The notes under the pieces: generated by a model
Database searches by the model: none
Told to the model about the DNA's origin: nothing
Seen by the model: only the letters and a program-made list of their open reading frames with translations
Part shown: positions 42,140 to 52,200 of the stretch, piece by piece
Position numbering within the stretch: position 1 is the stretch's first letter
How the letters are laid out: each line of letters opens with the position of its first letter
NCBI GenBank assembly: GCA_018064525.1
Contig: JAGHVB010000020.1
Span: 112,633 to 176,632, forward strand
DNA from: Candidatus Treponema merdequi
GTDB lineage: Bacteria; Spirochaetota; Spirochaetia; Treponematales; Treponemataceae
DNA length: 64,000 nucleotides
Reading direction: 5' to 3'
Translations under genes and position numbers: made by a program

Positions 42140-44392
42140 ATGAAAAAACAGAAAGAAGACAAAGAAAAAATACTCGAACAGAATGAACGCTCTGTAAAAA
42201 TGCAGATGGAGCTTGATCAGGTTTATGAAAACGCACTTGAAAGTCTTTTGTCGGTTATAGAAAATAAAAAAGAGTATACGAATTTTTCTACAGAAAACAA
42301 TCTGGTTATCAGAGTTTCAAAAATTGTTGCAGAACATGCAGGCGTTTCAATTAATCCGATTGTAAATAAATCATATGATTCAATGGAATCAATTATTGAA
42401 CTTGCAAAGGACAGTAATGTCCGTATCCGTGATGTAAAGTTAAAAGATAAATGGTATAAAGAAGATAACGGACCTCTTATCGGTTTTATGTATATGAGCA
42501 TTAATCAGCAGAATACACTTGTTCCTGTTGCTCTTATTCCAAAAAGTGCTTCAAAATATGTCTGCATAAATCCATATTGTTCAGAAGAATTTGCGGTAAC
42601 AAAAAAGAATGTAATGTTTTTTGATACAAATGCATTTATGTATTACAAATCATTTTCTGAAGAGAAAATTACAATACGTTCACTTTTAAAATTTGCACTT
42701 GTAAATATCAAGGCGGATTTTATTACATATGTTCTTCTTGGAATTATCTGTACTCTCGTCGGACTTCTTATTCCTGAAATGACACGCATTTTTACAGATT
42801 CCATCATACCGCAGGCTGCTTCAAACCAGGCATTCCAGATGGCGATGATTGTTCTTTCGTGTACACTTGCTTCAAGTGCTTTTTCGATGATCCGCGATAT
42901 TGCGATGCTCAGAATTCAAATCAGAACAACAACAAGGCTTCAGGCTGCAGTTGTAAATAGAGTAATAAATCTTCCGGTACGTTTTTTCAGAAATTATTCA
43001 ACAGGTGAACTTGCAAGCCGAGCGATGTCAATTACGCAGATTGAACAGGCTGTTTTTGGAACTTTGATTTCAAGTGTAATGTCAGTTCTTTTTGGAGTTA
43101 TGTATTTTGTTCAGCTGCAGCGATACTCTCAGAATTTAACAAAGTGGGCAATACTTTTCTGTTTGATTCCACTTTTAATTTCATCTGTCTTTACTTACAT
43201 TAATTATCTTGAAGATAAAAAAATAATTGATATTAATGGAAAAATTACAGGTAAACTTTTACAGTTTGTAAACGGAATTAATAAATTAAATACTACCTTT
43301 TCAGAAAAGCGTGCGTTTGTTGAATGGTCAAAACTTTTTGTAAAGAGAAAAAAATCTGATATTAAGATTTTAAAAGCTTCGAATGTCAACAGCGCGATAA
43401 TGACAATTGTTCCTGTCTGTATTTCAATTGCATTTTATTTGATCTATATGAATTCATTGAAAACCAGTATGCAGAATGGACAGCCTCCGCAGATGACAAC
43501 AGGTGTGTTTCTTGCATTTATGTCTGCATTTGGTGCATTTCAGAGTTCGATAATGAGCCTCGGAAGTACAGCAATCAGTACGATAAATATTATTCCTTTG
43601 TATCAGTATGTAAAACCAATCATGGATGCAATTCCTGAAGTTAATGAATCAAAACCATCAGTTAAAAAACTTGAAGGAAATATCGAAGTAAATCATATTG
43701 ATTATAAATATGAAGGCAGTCAGGAACTTGCTTTATCTGATGTTTCATTAAGTGTTCATCCGGGAGAGTTTGTTGCTATTGTAGGAAATTCCGGTTCTGG
43801 AAAATCAACTTTGCTTCGTGTTCTTTTAGGATTTGAAAAGCCGGAACGTGGAACTGTTTATTATGATAATCAGGATCTCAATTCAATTGATGTTGGTTCT
43901 GTCAGAAGAAGAATAGGTGTTGTACTTCAGAACAGTTCTGTCATGCAGGGTTCTATTTATGAAAATATATGCGGTTCTGCAAATCTTTCTCAGGAAGATG
44001 CATGGAATGCTGCGCGCCTTGCTGGCCTTGATAAAGACATTGAAGAGATGCCGATGGGAATGTTTACATTGATTCCTGCCGGTGGAAGTATTTTATCTGG
44101 CGGTCAGAGGCAAAGGCTTATTATTGCACAGGCACTTGCTAAAAAACCTGATATAATTTTCTTTGATGAAGCTACAAGTGCTCTTGATAATAAAACTCAA
44201 AGCATAGTCTGTGAAAGTCTTGAAAATTTAAAAATTACCCGCGTTGTTGTTGCGCACCGTCTCAGCACTATCATAAATGCAGATACAATTTATGTTTTGC
44301 AGGATGGAAAAATTGTTGAATCCGGAAATTATAAAACTCTTATGAAAAATAAGAAATTTTTTTATCAGCTTGCAGTTCGTCAGCAGGTATAG
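42140..44392 (+). CDS. second NHLM-type ABC transporter, peptidase-free
   Basis: Protein of 750 residues. The N-terminal ~190 residues form a cytoplasmic domain without the C39 catalytic residues (DNGPLIGFMYMSINQQN, LVPVALIPKSASKY), typical of the partner ABC protein in NHLM loci. Membrane helices span ~195-460. The ATPase has GNSGSGKSTLLRVLLG, LSGGQRQRLIIAQAL and DEATSALD. Tandem PCAT and non-peptidase exporters in one operon are the hallmark of this system; they may form a heterodimer or act in sequence. Confidence 0.88.
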   Translation: MKKQKEDKEKILEQNERSVKMQMELDQVYENALESLLSVIENKKEYTNFSTENNLVIRVSKIVAEHAGVSINPIVNKSYDSMESIIELAKDSNVRIRDVKLKDKWYKEDNGPLIGFMYMSINQQNTLVPVALIPKSASKYVCINPYCSEEFAVTKKNVMFFDTNAFMYYKSFSEEKITIRSLLKFALVNIKADFITYVLLGIICTLVGLLIPEMTRIFTDSIIPQAASNQAFQMAMIVLSCTLASSAFSMIRDIAMLRIQIRTTTRLQAAVVNRVINLPVRFFRNYSTGELASRAMSITQIEQAVFGTLISSVMSVLFGVMYFVQLQRYSQNLTKWAILFCLIPLLISSVFTYINYLEDKKIIDINGKITGKLLQFVNGINKLNTTFSEKRAFVEWSKLFVKRKKSDIKILKASNVNSAIMTIVPVCISIAFYLIYMNSLKTSMQNGQPPQMTTGVFLAFMSAFGAFQSSIMSLGSTAISTINIIPLYQYVKPIMDAIPEVNESKPSVKKLEGNIEVNHIDYKYEGSQELALSDVSLSVHPGEFVAIVGNSGSGKSTLLRVLLGFEKPERGTVYYDNQDLNSIDVGSVRRRIGVVLQNSSVMQGSIYENICGSANLSQEDAWNAARLAGLDKDIEEMPMGMFTLIPAGGSILSGGQRQRLIIAQALAKKPDIIFFDEATSALDNKTQSIVCESLENLKITRVVVAHRLSTIINADTIYVLQDGKIVESGNYKTLMKNKKFFYQLAVRQQV

Positions 44393-44404
44393 GAAAGGTG
44401 AAGT

Positions 44405-45607
44405 ATGAAAAAAAATATTAACAAAATAAATTATTTGTCTGCAAATGCAAAAATATTTTCAATACTTTGCATTCTGTTTTCGATATTCTGCTTTTCGTGC
44501 AGACGATTTGATAATCCTGCAGAGGAACGCGAATACAGAACAGAGAAACTTTATAAAAATAAAAAGATAATTAAAATTGCAGCTGCAGGTCCCTGGGCTC
44601 AGAAGCGCGACGGGCTTTTACAGGGAATTCTGTATGCCCGTGATGTAATTAATGATAATGGCGGAATCAATGGCGCAATGATAAATCTTCTTGTCTATGA
44701 TGATAATTACAATATTGAATCAGGACAGAAAATTGCATACGATATTTCAAACGATCCGGAAATCTGTGCAGTTATCGGTCACCAGTCTTCTTCAATTACC
44801 GTTTCCAATTCTTTGATATATCACTTTTACGGATTGCTTCAGTTCTCTCCAAAATCAACTTCAGTTCAATATACAAGACAGGGACTGAATAAAGTGTTCA
44901 GAAATATTCCCGGAGATTATGAACTTGGAAAAGCTGCTTCAGATTTCTGTAAATCTCAAAACTGGAAGAACATGATTATTTATCAGCTTAACAGTGAATA
45001 TGGTCTTGATTTTTCAAATGGTTTTGAACTTCGCTGCAATCAGAATGATATTTATATTTCTGCAAGAACTCATTATGAAGCTTATGATAATATTCAGAAT
45101 TATCTTGAAGATATCAAGCAGTGGAATAGTGTTTATAATTATGATGCGATTTTTCTGGCAGGTACAATGCCGCAGATTGCGGAAATCTGTTCTGTACTTC
45201 GTGATTCCGGTGTTAAAGTTCCAATCATAAGCGGAGACACAATGGACTATAATTCATTTTTCAAAATTGCAGATAACAGTAAAATTGATGATGTGTATGT
45301 AGTTTCATGTTTTGATCCTGATTGCGAAAAATCTGATTTTGTTTTATTTAAGAATGGATTTGAACAGAAATATTCACGCAATATCGACCAGAGTGCAGTA
45401 TTGGGTTATGATGCACTTATGGCAGTCGCTTATGGAATTGAAAAAGGGAATTCTGTAAAACCATCTGTAATTGCAAAAACTTTAAAGACAGACAGAAACA
45501 TGAATACGATTTTAGGGCCTTATTATTTTTCTTCAGAAGGCGATAGTCGTGGAATAAAAATAGTTGTAAAAAAATCAGCAGATGGAAAATTTGAAAAGGT
45601 AAACTGA
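44405..45607 (+). CDS. LivK-like substrate-binding lipoprotein in the export operon
   Basis: Protein of 400 residues. A hydrophobic segment ends in FCFSCRRF, a relaxed lipobox. The mature part is a type I periplasmic-binding fold (Peripla_BP_6): LLQGILYARDVINDNGGINGAMINLLVYDDNYN, AVIGHQSSSITVSNSLIYH and VLGYDALMAVAYGIEKG. Such proteins normally feed branched-chain amino acid importers, yet no Liv permease or ATPase is near. It sits 12 bp after an exporter gene and 29 bp before tolC, so it probably serves the export system, for example as a sensor or docking factor. That role is inference. Confidence 0.85.
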   Translation: MKKNINKINYLSANAKIFSILCILFSIFCFSCRRFDNPAEEREYRTEKLYKNKKIIKIAAAGPWAQKRDGLLQGILYARDVINDNGGINGAMINLLVYDDNYNIESGQKIAYDISNDPEICAVIGHQSSSITVSNSLIYHFYGLLQFSPKSTSVQYTRQGLNKVFRNIPGDYELGKAASDFCKSQNWKNMIIYQLNSEYGLDFSNGFELRCNQNDIYISARTHYEAYDNIQNYLEDIKQWNSVYNYDAIFLAGTMPQIAEICSVLRDSGVKVPIISGDTMDYNSFFKIADNSKIDDVYVVSCFDPDCEKSDFVLFKNGFEQKYSRNIDQSAVLGYDALMAVAYGIEKGNSVKPSVIAKTLKTDRNMNTILGPYYFSSEGDSRGIKIVVKKSADGKFEKVN

Positions 45608-45636
45608 TTAAATTTTAATCAGCAGGAAAAGAGAAA

Positions 45637-47136
45637 ATGAAAAGAAGATTGATGTTTTGTACAGTCTTATTTTTAGCTGTATCATTTTGTTTTGCACAGA
45701 CTGAAGTTAATAATGAAGAAAAAGATATTTATGTAAAACTTCTGTCAGGTGCCATACAGAATAGTTATGATATGCAGATGAAGGTAATCGCATTTTTAAC
45801 TGCAAATGGCGAATATCATCAGGCAAAAGGATTAGCCGGATTAAATCTTGGGGCAGATACAAATTTTGAATATAAAGATCCGCAGAAAATGAATGCTACG
45901 AGTTTATCTGCAGAAATATATCTTCAAAAAGATTTTTCTTTTGGATTGAATACGGCATTATCTTATTCAATGAGTATCTGTAAAGATATGTATTCAACCG
46001 CATCAAATACAGGAACAATTGCGCTCGAATTTCAGCTTCCATTATTTAAATCATTTAACAATGCAATTGCAAAAAATGAAATTGAAAAAGCCGGTTATTA
46101 TCTTGATGCAATTAAGAATGATTTCATAGCAGAAGTTTCGGCTGTGATATTAAAAACTTCAGAACTTTTTTTTAATTTTCTTATTCAGGATACAACTCTC
46201 GAACAGGTTAAAAAAAATAAAAAGAATCTTGAGGAACAGATTAATGACATGCCTGCCTTAATTGAAGCAGGTGTCCGTTCAAAAAATGATTTACTTGAAA
46301 TGACAGTTAATCTTGAAGATTACAAATCAATGATTTTATCCCGTGAAGCAGAACTATCGCAGACTCTTACAGAACTTTTTCTTTTGACAGGAGTAAGTTT
46401 TGAAGAAATTTTAAATGGAGTTCCAGAATTTTCTGAAATTCGTGATACCGCATATTTAAGTCTTTCAAAAGAAGATATTGTATTTTCAGATGAAGAAATA
46501 AAAAAAGTTGTCAGCCAGAGTCCTGATATTATTGCATTAAAGAATCAGGTTTCCGCAGCCAAGACTTCTCAGAAAATTGCAAAAATCAAAGCACTCCCTG
46601 ATTTGAATCTCAGCTTTGCACTTAACACAACAGGCAGTCTGGACTCAAATGATTTCGGAGCATTTTTTGCATCCCCGTACAATAATGTTTCAGGTCCGAA
46701 TATAGGTGGTCAGCTTTCATTTAAAATGGGACTGGACAGATTTAATGCCAAAGGTTTGCTTGAAGTTGCGGACGCACAGGTCATGAAAGCAGAACTTGAC
46801 TATTCTACCAAAGTAAAAGAAAAAACAAAAAATATTGAGACATCAATTGAACTTCTTAATAAGTACCGCAAGTTTTCTCAAAAAGCAAATGATACTCTTA
46901 ATATGAATGAAGAACTTCATGAAAATCAGGTAAAACGTTTTAAAGCAGGTCTCATTACTGTAAATGAACTTTTCAGTCAGGATGAAAAACTTTTGAATGC
47001 AAATTCAAACTTTATTAAACTTTTAACAGCTTATTTCATGCAGGTGTTGAATTATAAGCACTATACAAATAAATTAGTTGCCTTAACAAATGACGATGTA
47101 AATAATTATGGAACAAGACTTTTTACAGAAGAGTAA
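45637..47136 (+). CDS. TolC-family outer-membrane efflux protein
   Basis: Protein of 499 residues with a signal peptide (MKRRLMFCTVLFLAVSFCFAQ). It has two long helical OEP repeats rich in Asn, Glu and Lys (first around residues 165-260, second around 385-470 with NELHENQVKRFKAGLITVNELFSQ). It should form the trimeric exit duct that completes a path across both membranes. It is last in the operon and is followed by a separate malQ unit. Confidence 0.88.
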   Translation: MKRRLMFCTVLFLAVSFCFAQTEVNNEEKDIYVKLLSGAIQNSYDMQMKVIAFLTANGEYHQAKGLAGLNLGADTNFEYKDPQKMNATSLSAEIYLQKDFSFGLNTALSYSMSICKDMYSTASNTGTIALEFQLPLFKSFNNAIAKNEIEKAGYYLDAIKNDFIAEVSAVILKTSELFFNFLIQDTTLEQVKKNKKNLEEQINDMPALIEAGVRSKNDLLEMTVNLEDYKSMILSREAELSQTLTELFLLTGVSFEEILNGVPEFSEIRDTAYLSLSKEDIVFSDEEIKKVVSQSPDIIALKNQVSAAKTSQKIAKIKALPDLNLSFALNTTGSLDSNDFGAFFASPYNNVSGPNIGGQLSFKMGLDRFNAKGLLEVADAQVMKAELDYSTKVKEKTKNIETSIELLNKYRKFSQKANDTLNMNEELHENQVKRFKAGLITVNELFSQDEKLLNANSNFIKLLTAYFMQVLNYKHYTNKLVALTNDDVNNYGTRLFTEE

Positions 47137-47190
47137 AAAACTTTGACCAAATTCCACCAAAAAAATTAGGCGAAATATCTTAAACCGTGT

Positions 47191-47196
47191 TATAAT
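47191..47196 (+). promoter_or_regulatory. malQ extended -10 box, leaderless type
   Basis: TGTTATAAT ends 8 nt before the malQ ATG. No SD is present and the -35 is weak, as is common with extended -10 promoters. Confidence 0.6.
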
Positions 47197-47204
47197 TTTT
47201 TATT

Positions 47205-49256
47205 ATGACAAAAGGTGAAAATAAAAAGTTGACTGGAACTGTCGTTCCGCTCGGTGCCTTATATACAGAAGAATCTCCCGCAATCGGAGAATACACATCG
47301 CTCAAAAAGTTTGCAGATTTCTGTAAGAAATGCGGACTTTCAATAATTCAGCTTCTCCCAGTTAATGACACAGGTACACAAAGTTCACCTTACTCAGGTC
47401 TTTCGGCATTTGCCCTTCATCCGATTTTCGCCGACATTTCAGCTTTTTCAGAGTTTGGTGGAATTTATAAAACCGCAAAAAAATTTGCAAAGCTGTATGA
47501 CAATTATAAAAAGAATTTCACTTATAAACCACGCTTTGAATATCAGAACATATTAAATGCAAAAACAGATTTAATTCGTGCACTTTATGACACGACTGAC
47601 ATTGCAAAAAATGAAAGTCCTGATCTGGAACTTTCTGCATGGTGTGACAAAAATCCGTGGATAATCGAATATTCAGTTTATAAAAATTTAAAATGGCAGA
47701 ACATGCAGTCGTCATGGAAGTCATGGAATAAAAAAGACCAGCTTCTTTCTCAAAAAGAAATTCTTTCTCGCTGGAATGATTCAAAACTAAAAAAGGAACA
47801 TCTTTTTTATGCATGGACTCAGATGCGTCTTGCAGAACAGTTTAAGGCTTCGTGCGATTATGTTAAGTCTCTCGGAATAATTTTAAAAGGTGACATGCCG
47901 ATTTTAATGAACGAAGATTCATGTGATGCATGGGCTCATCCGGAATTTTTCAATCACGAACTCAGAGCGGGTTCTCCTGTTGACGGAGAAAATCCTTGTG
48001 GACAGAACTGGGGATTTCCGACTTACAACTGGAAGAATCTTAAAAAAGAAAATTATTCATGGTGGAAAAACCGTCTGATTACAGCAGGTGATTATTATTC
48101 AGCTTACCGTCTTGATCATATTCTAGGATTTTTCAGAATCTGGGCAATTCCTGAAAGAAACTCAACTGCAATTCTCGGACATGCAGAACCTTTTGCTGCA
48201 ATTGACCGTTCAGAATTAAACGAACTTGAGTTTGACGATTCAAGAATCAGATGGCTTTCTGAACCTCATGTAAAAACAGCAGACATCGATTATTTTACCT
48301 GGAACACAGAAAAGTCTCATGAACTTTTAAATCTTTTGTGTGACAGACTCGGAGACGAAGAACTCTGGCTTTTCAAAAATGAAATCAAAGGTGACAAAGA
48401 TATTTACGAAAAAGAATTTCCATCATGGTGTGAAAAAGAAACTGCTGATAAGATCCGTCAGAAACTTGTTGAATACTGGAACAACCGCACTTTGATTGAA
48501 ATCGAAAAAGATAAATTCATTCCTGTATGGACTTTCAACCAGTCTTATGCGTGGTCAACTTTATCTGATTCTGAAAAAGAAAAAATTGAAAAACTTTTTG
48601 CAGAAAAAAATGAAGTACAGAATGAAGAATGGAAAACTCAGGCATCAGATATTTTTAAAAATCTTACAAAGGCTGTTGATATGCAGCCTTGCGGAGAAGA
48701 TCTCGGTGTCGGACTTGAATGTGTTCCAGAAGTGATGAAGGCAGAAAATATTTTCGGTCTCAATGTTGTAAGATGGACCCGCGAATGGGGAGAAAAAGGT
48801 CAGCCTTATGTTGACTTTAAAGATTACCGTGAACTTTCTGTTACAACGACATCAGTTCATGATTCATCGACAATAAGGGAATGGTGGGAAACAGAAACTG
48901 AATCTTCTTATCTTTTTGCAAAGACTTATAAAGATGTTTTTGCAGATATCGTAAAACCAGAAGATATCGAAGAAGAAAAATCAATTGAACTTCTTAAAAA
49001 TTTTACTCCAGAGATTGCAGAAAATATTTTGAAAGCATGTTCAAAGAGTGCAAGCCGATGGTGCATTCATCCGCTTCAGGATTTTTTGTACATGGATATT
49101 AATTACTGGCTTCCAGATTCGAAAGATGAAAGAATAAATATTCCGGGCGAGGTAAATGAGTTTAATTGGACTTACAGAATTCCATGTTCTGTAGAAAATC
49201 TTGCCGAAAATAAAAACTTAATAGAAAAAATTAAAAAGATTTCTAAAAGAGTGTAG
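47205..49256 (+). CDS. malQ: 4-alpha-glucanotransferase (GH77, amylomaltase)
   Basis: Protein of 683 residues. N-terminal GTVVPLGALYTEESPAIGEYTSL and IIQLLPVNDTGTQSSPYSGLSAFA are typical of GH77. The catalytic nucleophile region is YYSAYRLDHILGFFRIWAIP near 300, the acid/base lies in MQPCGEDLGVGLECVPEVM near 500, and TTSVHDSSTIREWW holds the third acidic residue. It transfers alpha-1,4-glucan segments between maltodextrins. It begins without an SD but has a near -10 box, and is followed after 11 bp by the GH13 gene. Confidence 0.95.
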   Translation: MTKGENKKLTGTVVPLGALYTEESPAIGEYTSLKKFADFCKKCGLSIIQLLPVNDTGTQSSPYSGLSAFALHPIFADISAFSEFGGIYKTAKKFAKLYDNYKKNFTYKPRFEYQNILNAKTDLIRALYDTTDIAKNESPDLELSAWCDKNPWIIEYSVYKNLKWQNMQSSWKSWNKKDQLLSQKEILSRWNDSKLKKEHLFYAWTQMRLAEQFKASCDYVKSLGIILKGDMPILMNEDSCDAWAHPEFFNHELRAGSPVDGENPCGQNWGFPTYNWKNLKKENYSWWKNRLITAGDYYSAYRLDHILGFFRIWAIPERNSTAILGHAEPFAAIDRSELNELEFDDSRIRWLSEPHVKTADIDYFTWNTEKSHELLNLLCDRLGDEELWLFKNEIKGDKDIYEKEFPSWCEKETADKIRQKLVEYWNNRTLIEIEKDKFIPVWTFNQSYAWSTLSDSEKEKIEKLFAEKNEVQNEEWKTQASDIFKNLTKAVDMQPCGEDLGVGLECVPEVMKAENIFGLNVVRWTREWGEKGQPYVDFKDYRELSVTTTSVHDSSTIREWWETETESSYLFAKTYKDVFADIVKPEDIEEEKSIELLKNFTPEIAENILKACSKSASRWCIHPLQDFLYMDINYWLPDSKDERINIPGEVNEFNWTYRIPCSVENLAENKNLIEKIKKISKRV

Positions 49257-49267
49257 AGGAGAGTAGA

Positions 49268-52200
49268 ATGAAAATCTCTTACAATGAGTTTCACGTAAGT
49301 AAAGAGGTGCGAGACAGATGTCAGTTCAGTAACCTTTTGTATTCAATTACAGGTGATGTTGTTATTTCTGACATGAAGGCAGTGCGCGTTTTTACTCAGA
49401 AGTTGAATGCATATTTAGATAAAATCGGATTAAAAGAAAAACGTGTTTCGGCCGGAAGTATCAATGCGATGGGACTTATCGATGAGATTTTCCATTACTG
49501 CTGCATGCTCTACAGAAAATCAAAATGTGGAACTGCATTTTCAGATGCCTTAAAAAATCTTGAAGGCATTTACGGAAAAGAAGCAATCGACGAACTTATC
49601 ATTCAGTTTAATACAGAGTTTCCGCCTGCAGAAGTTTATCGCGGAGAAAAAACTTTAAAAAAATATCTGTCAGAAACTACAATCGATGCCGGAACAGGAA
49701 ATCTTCGCACAAACCGCGAATCATCTTTTGAAGAAATGATACTTCTTCATCTTGAAAATGAAAATCCTGCGTTCCTTCCATTTTCGATTATGTTCAATGA
49801 TCAGAAGCTTGCACGCAATCCGCTTTATCATAAGACATGGGCAGATGTTCAGAAATATTTTGCAACGCTTCCGGTTTTTGGTCCGTTCAATCATGATCTC
49901 ATAAACTTTTTACGCGAACCTGTTGTATTTAGTCCGACAAGTCTTCGCGGTCAGCTTGAGTACATTCAGAAAAACTGGATGATGCTTTTGGGAGACTGGT
50001 TAAAGAGACTTCTTTCAGGTCTTGATGTTTTGAGCGAAGAAGAAAAAGCTATGTGGAATGGAATCGCAGGCGGCGATGTTGAAATACCTGCGATGAGTTT
50101 TGAAAATCTTATGAACGAATATGAACGGTTCAGTGCAGACAGCGAATGGATGCCGAAAGTTGTTCTTATGGCAAAGACAGTTCTCGTATGGCTCGACCAG
50201 CTTTCAAAAAAATACGGCCGTACGATTGATCGTCTTGATCTTATTCCTGATGAAGAACTTGATGCTCTCCGCGATGAAGGATTTACTGGTCTCTGGCTCA
50301 TCGGTCTCTGGCAGCGTTCAAATGCAAGTAAAAGAATCAAACAGATTTGTGGAAATCCTGAAGCAGCAGCGTCTGCTTACAGTTTGATGGAATATAATAT
50401 TGCAGAAAACCTTGGCGGATGGAGTGCTCTCGAAAACTTACGCGCACGTCTTTGGAAGCGCGGAATCAGACTCGCATCTGATATGGTTCCAAATCACACA
50501 GGAATGGACGGACGATGGGTAATTGAAAAACCTGATTTGTTTGTTCAGCGCCGTGACAATCCTTTTCCGCAGTATACATACAACGGCGAAAATCTTTCGC
50601 ACGACAGCCGCGTCGGCGTTTATCTTGAAGACCATTATTATTCAAAAAATGACTGCGCCGTCGTATTCAAACGAGTTGACCATTACACAGGAGACACCCG
50701 TTATATTTACCACGGCAACGACGGCACAGGTCTCCCTTGGAACGACACAGCTCAGATTGACTTCTTAAATCCTGCCGCTCGCGAAGCTGTCATTCAGGAA
50801 ATTTTACATGTTGCAAGAAACTTTCCGATCATCAGATTTGATGCCGCAATGGTACTTGCAAAAAAACATATCCGCAGACTCTGGTATCCGGAACCAGGAC
50901 ACGGAGGTGACATTGCGACAAGATCAGAAACAGGTCTTTCAACACAGCAGTTTAACGACGCAATTCCAAATGAATTCTGGAGAGAAGTTGTTGACCGCGT
51001 TGCAAAAGAATGCCCTGATACACTTTTACTTGCAGAAGCATTCTGGATGATGGAAGGATACTTTGTCCGCACTCTCGGTATGCATCGCGTTTATAATTCA
51101 GCATTCATGAATATGCTCAAAAAAGAAGAAAACCAGAAGTACCGTGATACAGTAAAAAATACAATCAAATTTGATCCTCAGATTTTAAAACGCTACGTAA
51201 ACTTTATGAACAACCCTGACGAAGAAACTGCGGTTGCTCAGTTTGGAAAAGGTGATAAATATTTCGGCGTATGTACTTTGATGATTACAATGCCTGGTCT
51301 TCCGATGTTCGGTCACGGACAGATTGAAGGCTTTGAAGAAAAATACGGAATGGAATATACAAAAGCTTATAAAAACGAAACACCTGATCAGGGACTTTTC
51401 GAAAGACACAAGCACGATATATTCCCGCTCATGAAAAAACGATATCTCTTTTCTCAGAGCGAAGACTTTTTGTTCTATGATGTTTGGGATAACGGTCATG
51501 TAAATGAAAATGTTTTTGCATATTCAAACAGAGCCGGAAACGAAAGAGCAGTTGTTTTTTATAACAACAAATATGATCGCGCTTCCGGATGGATCAAGCA
51601 GTCTTGTGAATATGCAGTTAAAAACGGTGATGGAATTTTGATGCAGACAAGAAGCATCGCAGAAGGCCTTGGTCTTACAGGTGATGCAGATAATTATTTA
51701 ATTTTCAGGGAACAGAGATCTGATCTGTGGTACATCAGAAAATCAAGTGATATCTGTGAAAAAGGTCTGTACTTAAGCCTCAACGGTTTTGAATCACAGG
51801 TAATGATGGATATCATTCAGGTCCGCGACACAGAAGATAAAAAATACAGTACACTCTGTTCTGTATTGAACGGACGCGGAACTTATAATCTTGAAGAAGA
51901 ATGGGATGAAATCAGATACAAAGATCTTTATAAAGCTCTTGAAGATTTTGTAAGCGCAGATTTCTTTAACGGACTTGAACTTGTGTTTGAAAAATCTTCA
52001 GATGCACAGCTGACAAAATTTATTGCAGGTCTTAAAAAGAAAGGTGAATCATTCTACAAGACTGCAAATCTGTTTGTAGAAAAAGAATATAAAGCAAAAG
52101 ATCTTAAAGTAAAACTTCTGACTCCTCAGAAACAGTTTGATTCATTTGCAAAAACTGCAAAAAAACTTTTCAAAGTTTATACATCAGGACTTGCTGCATC

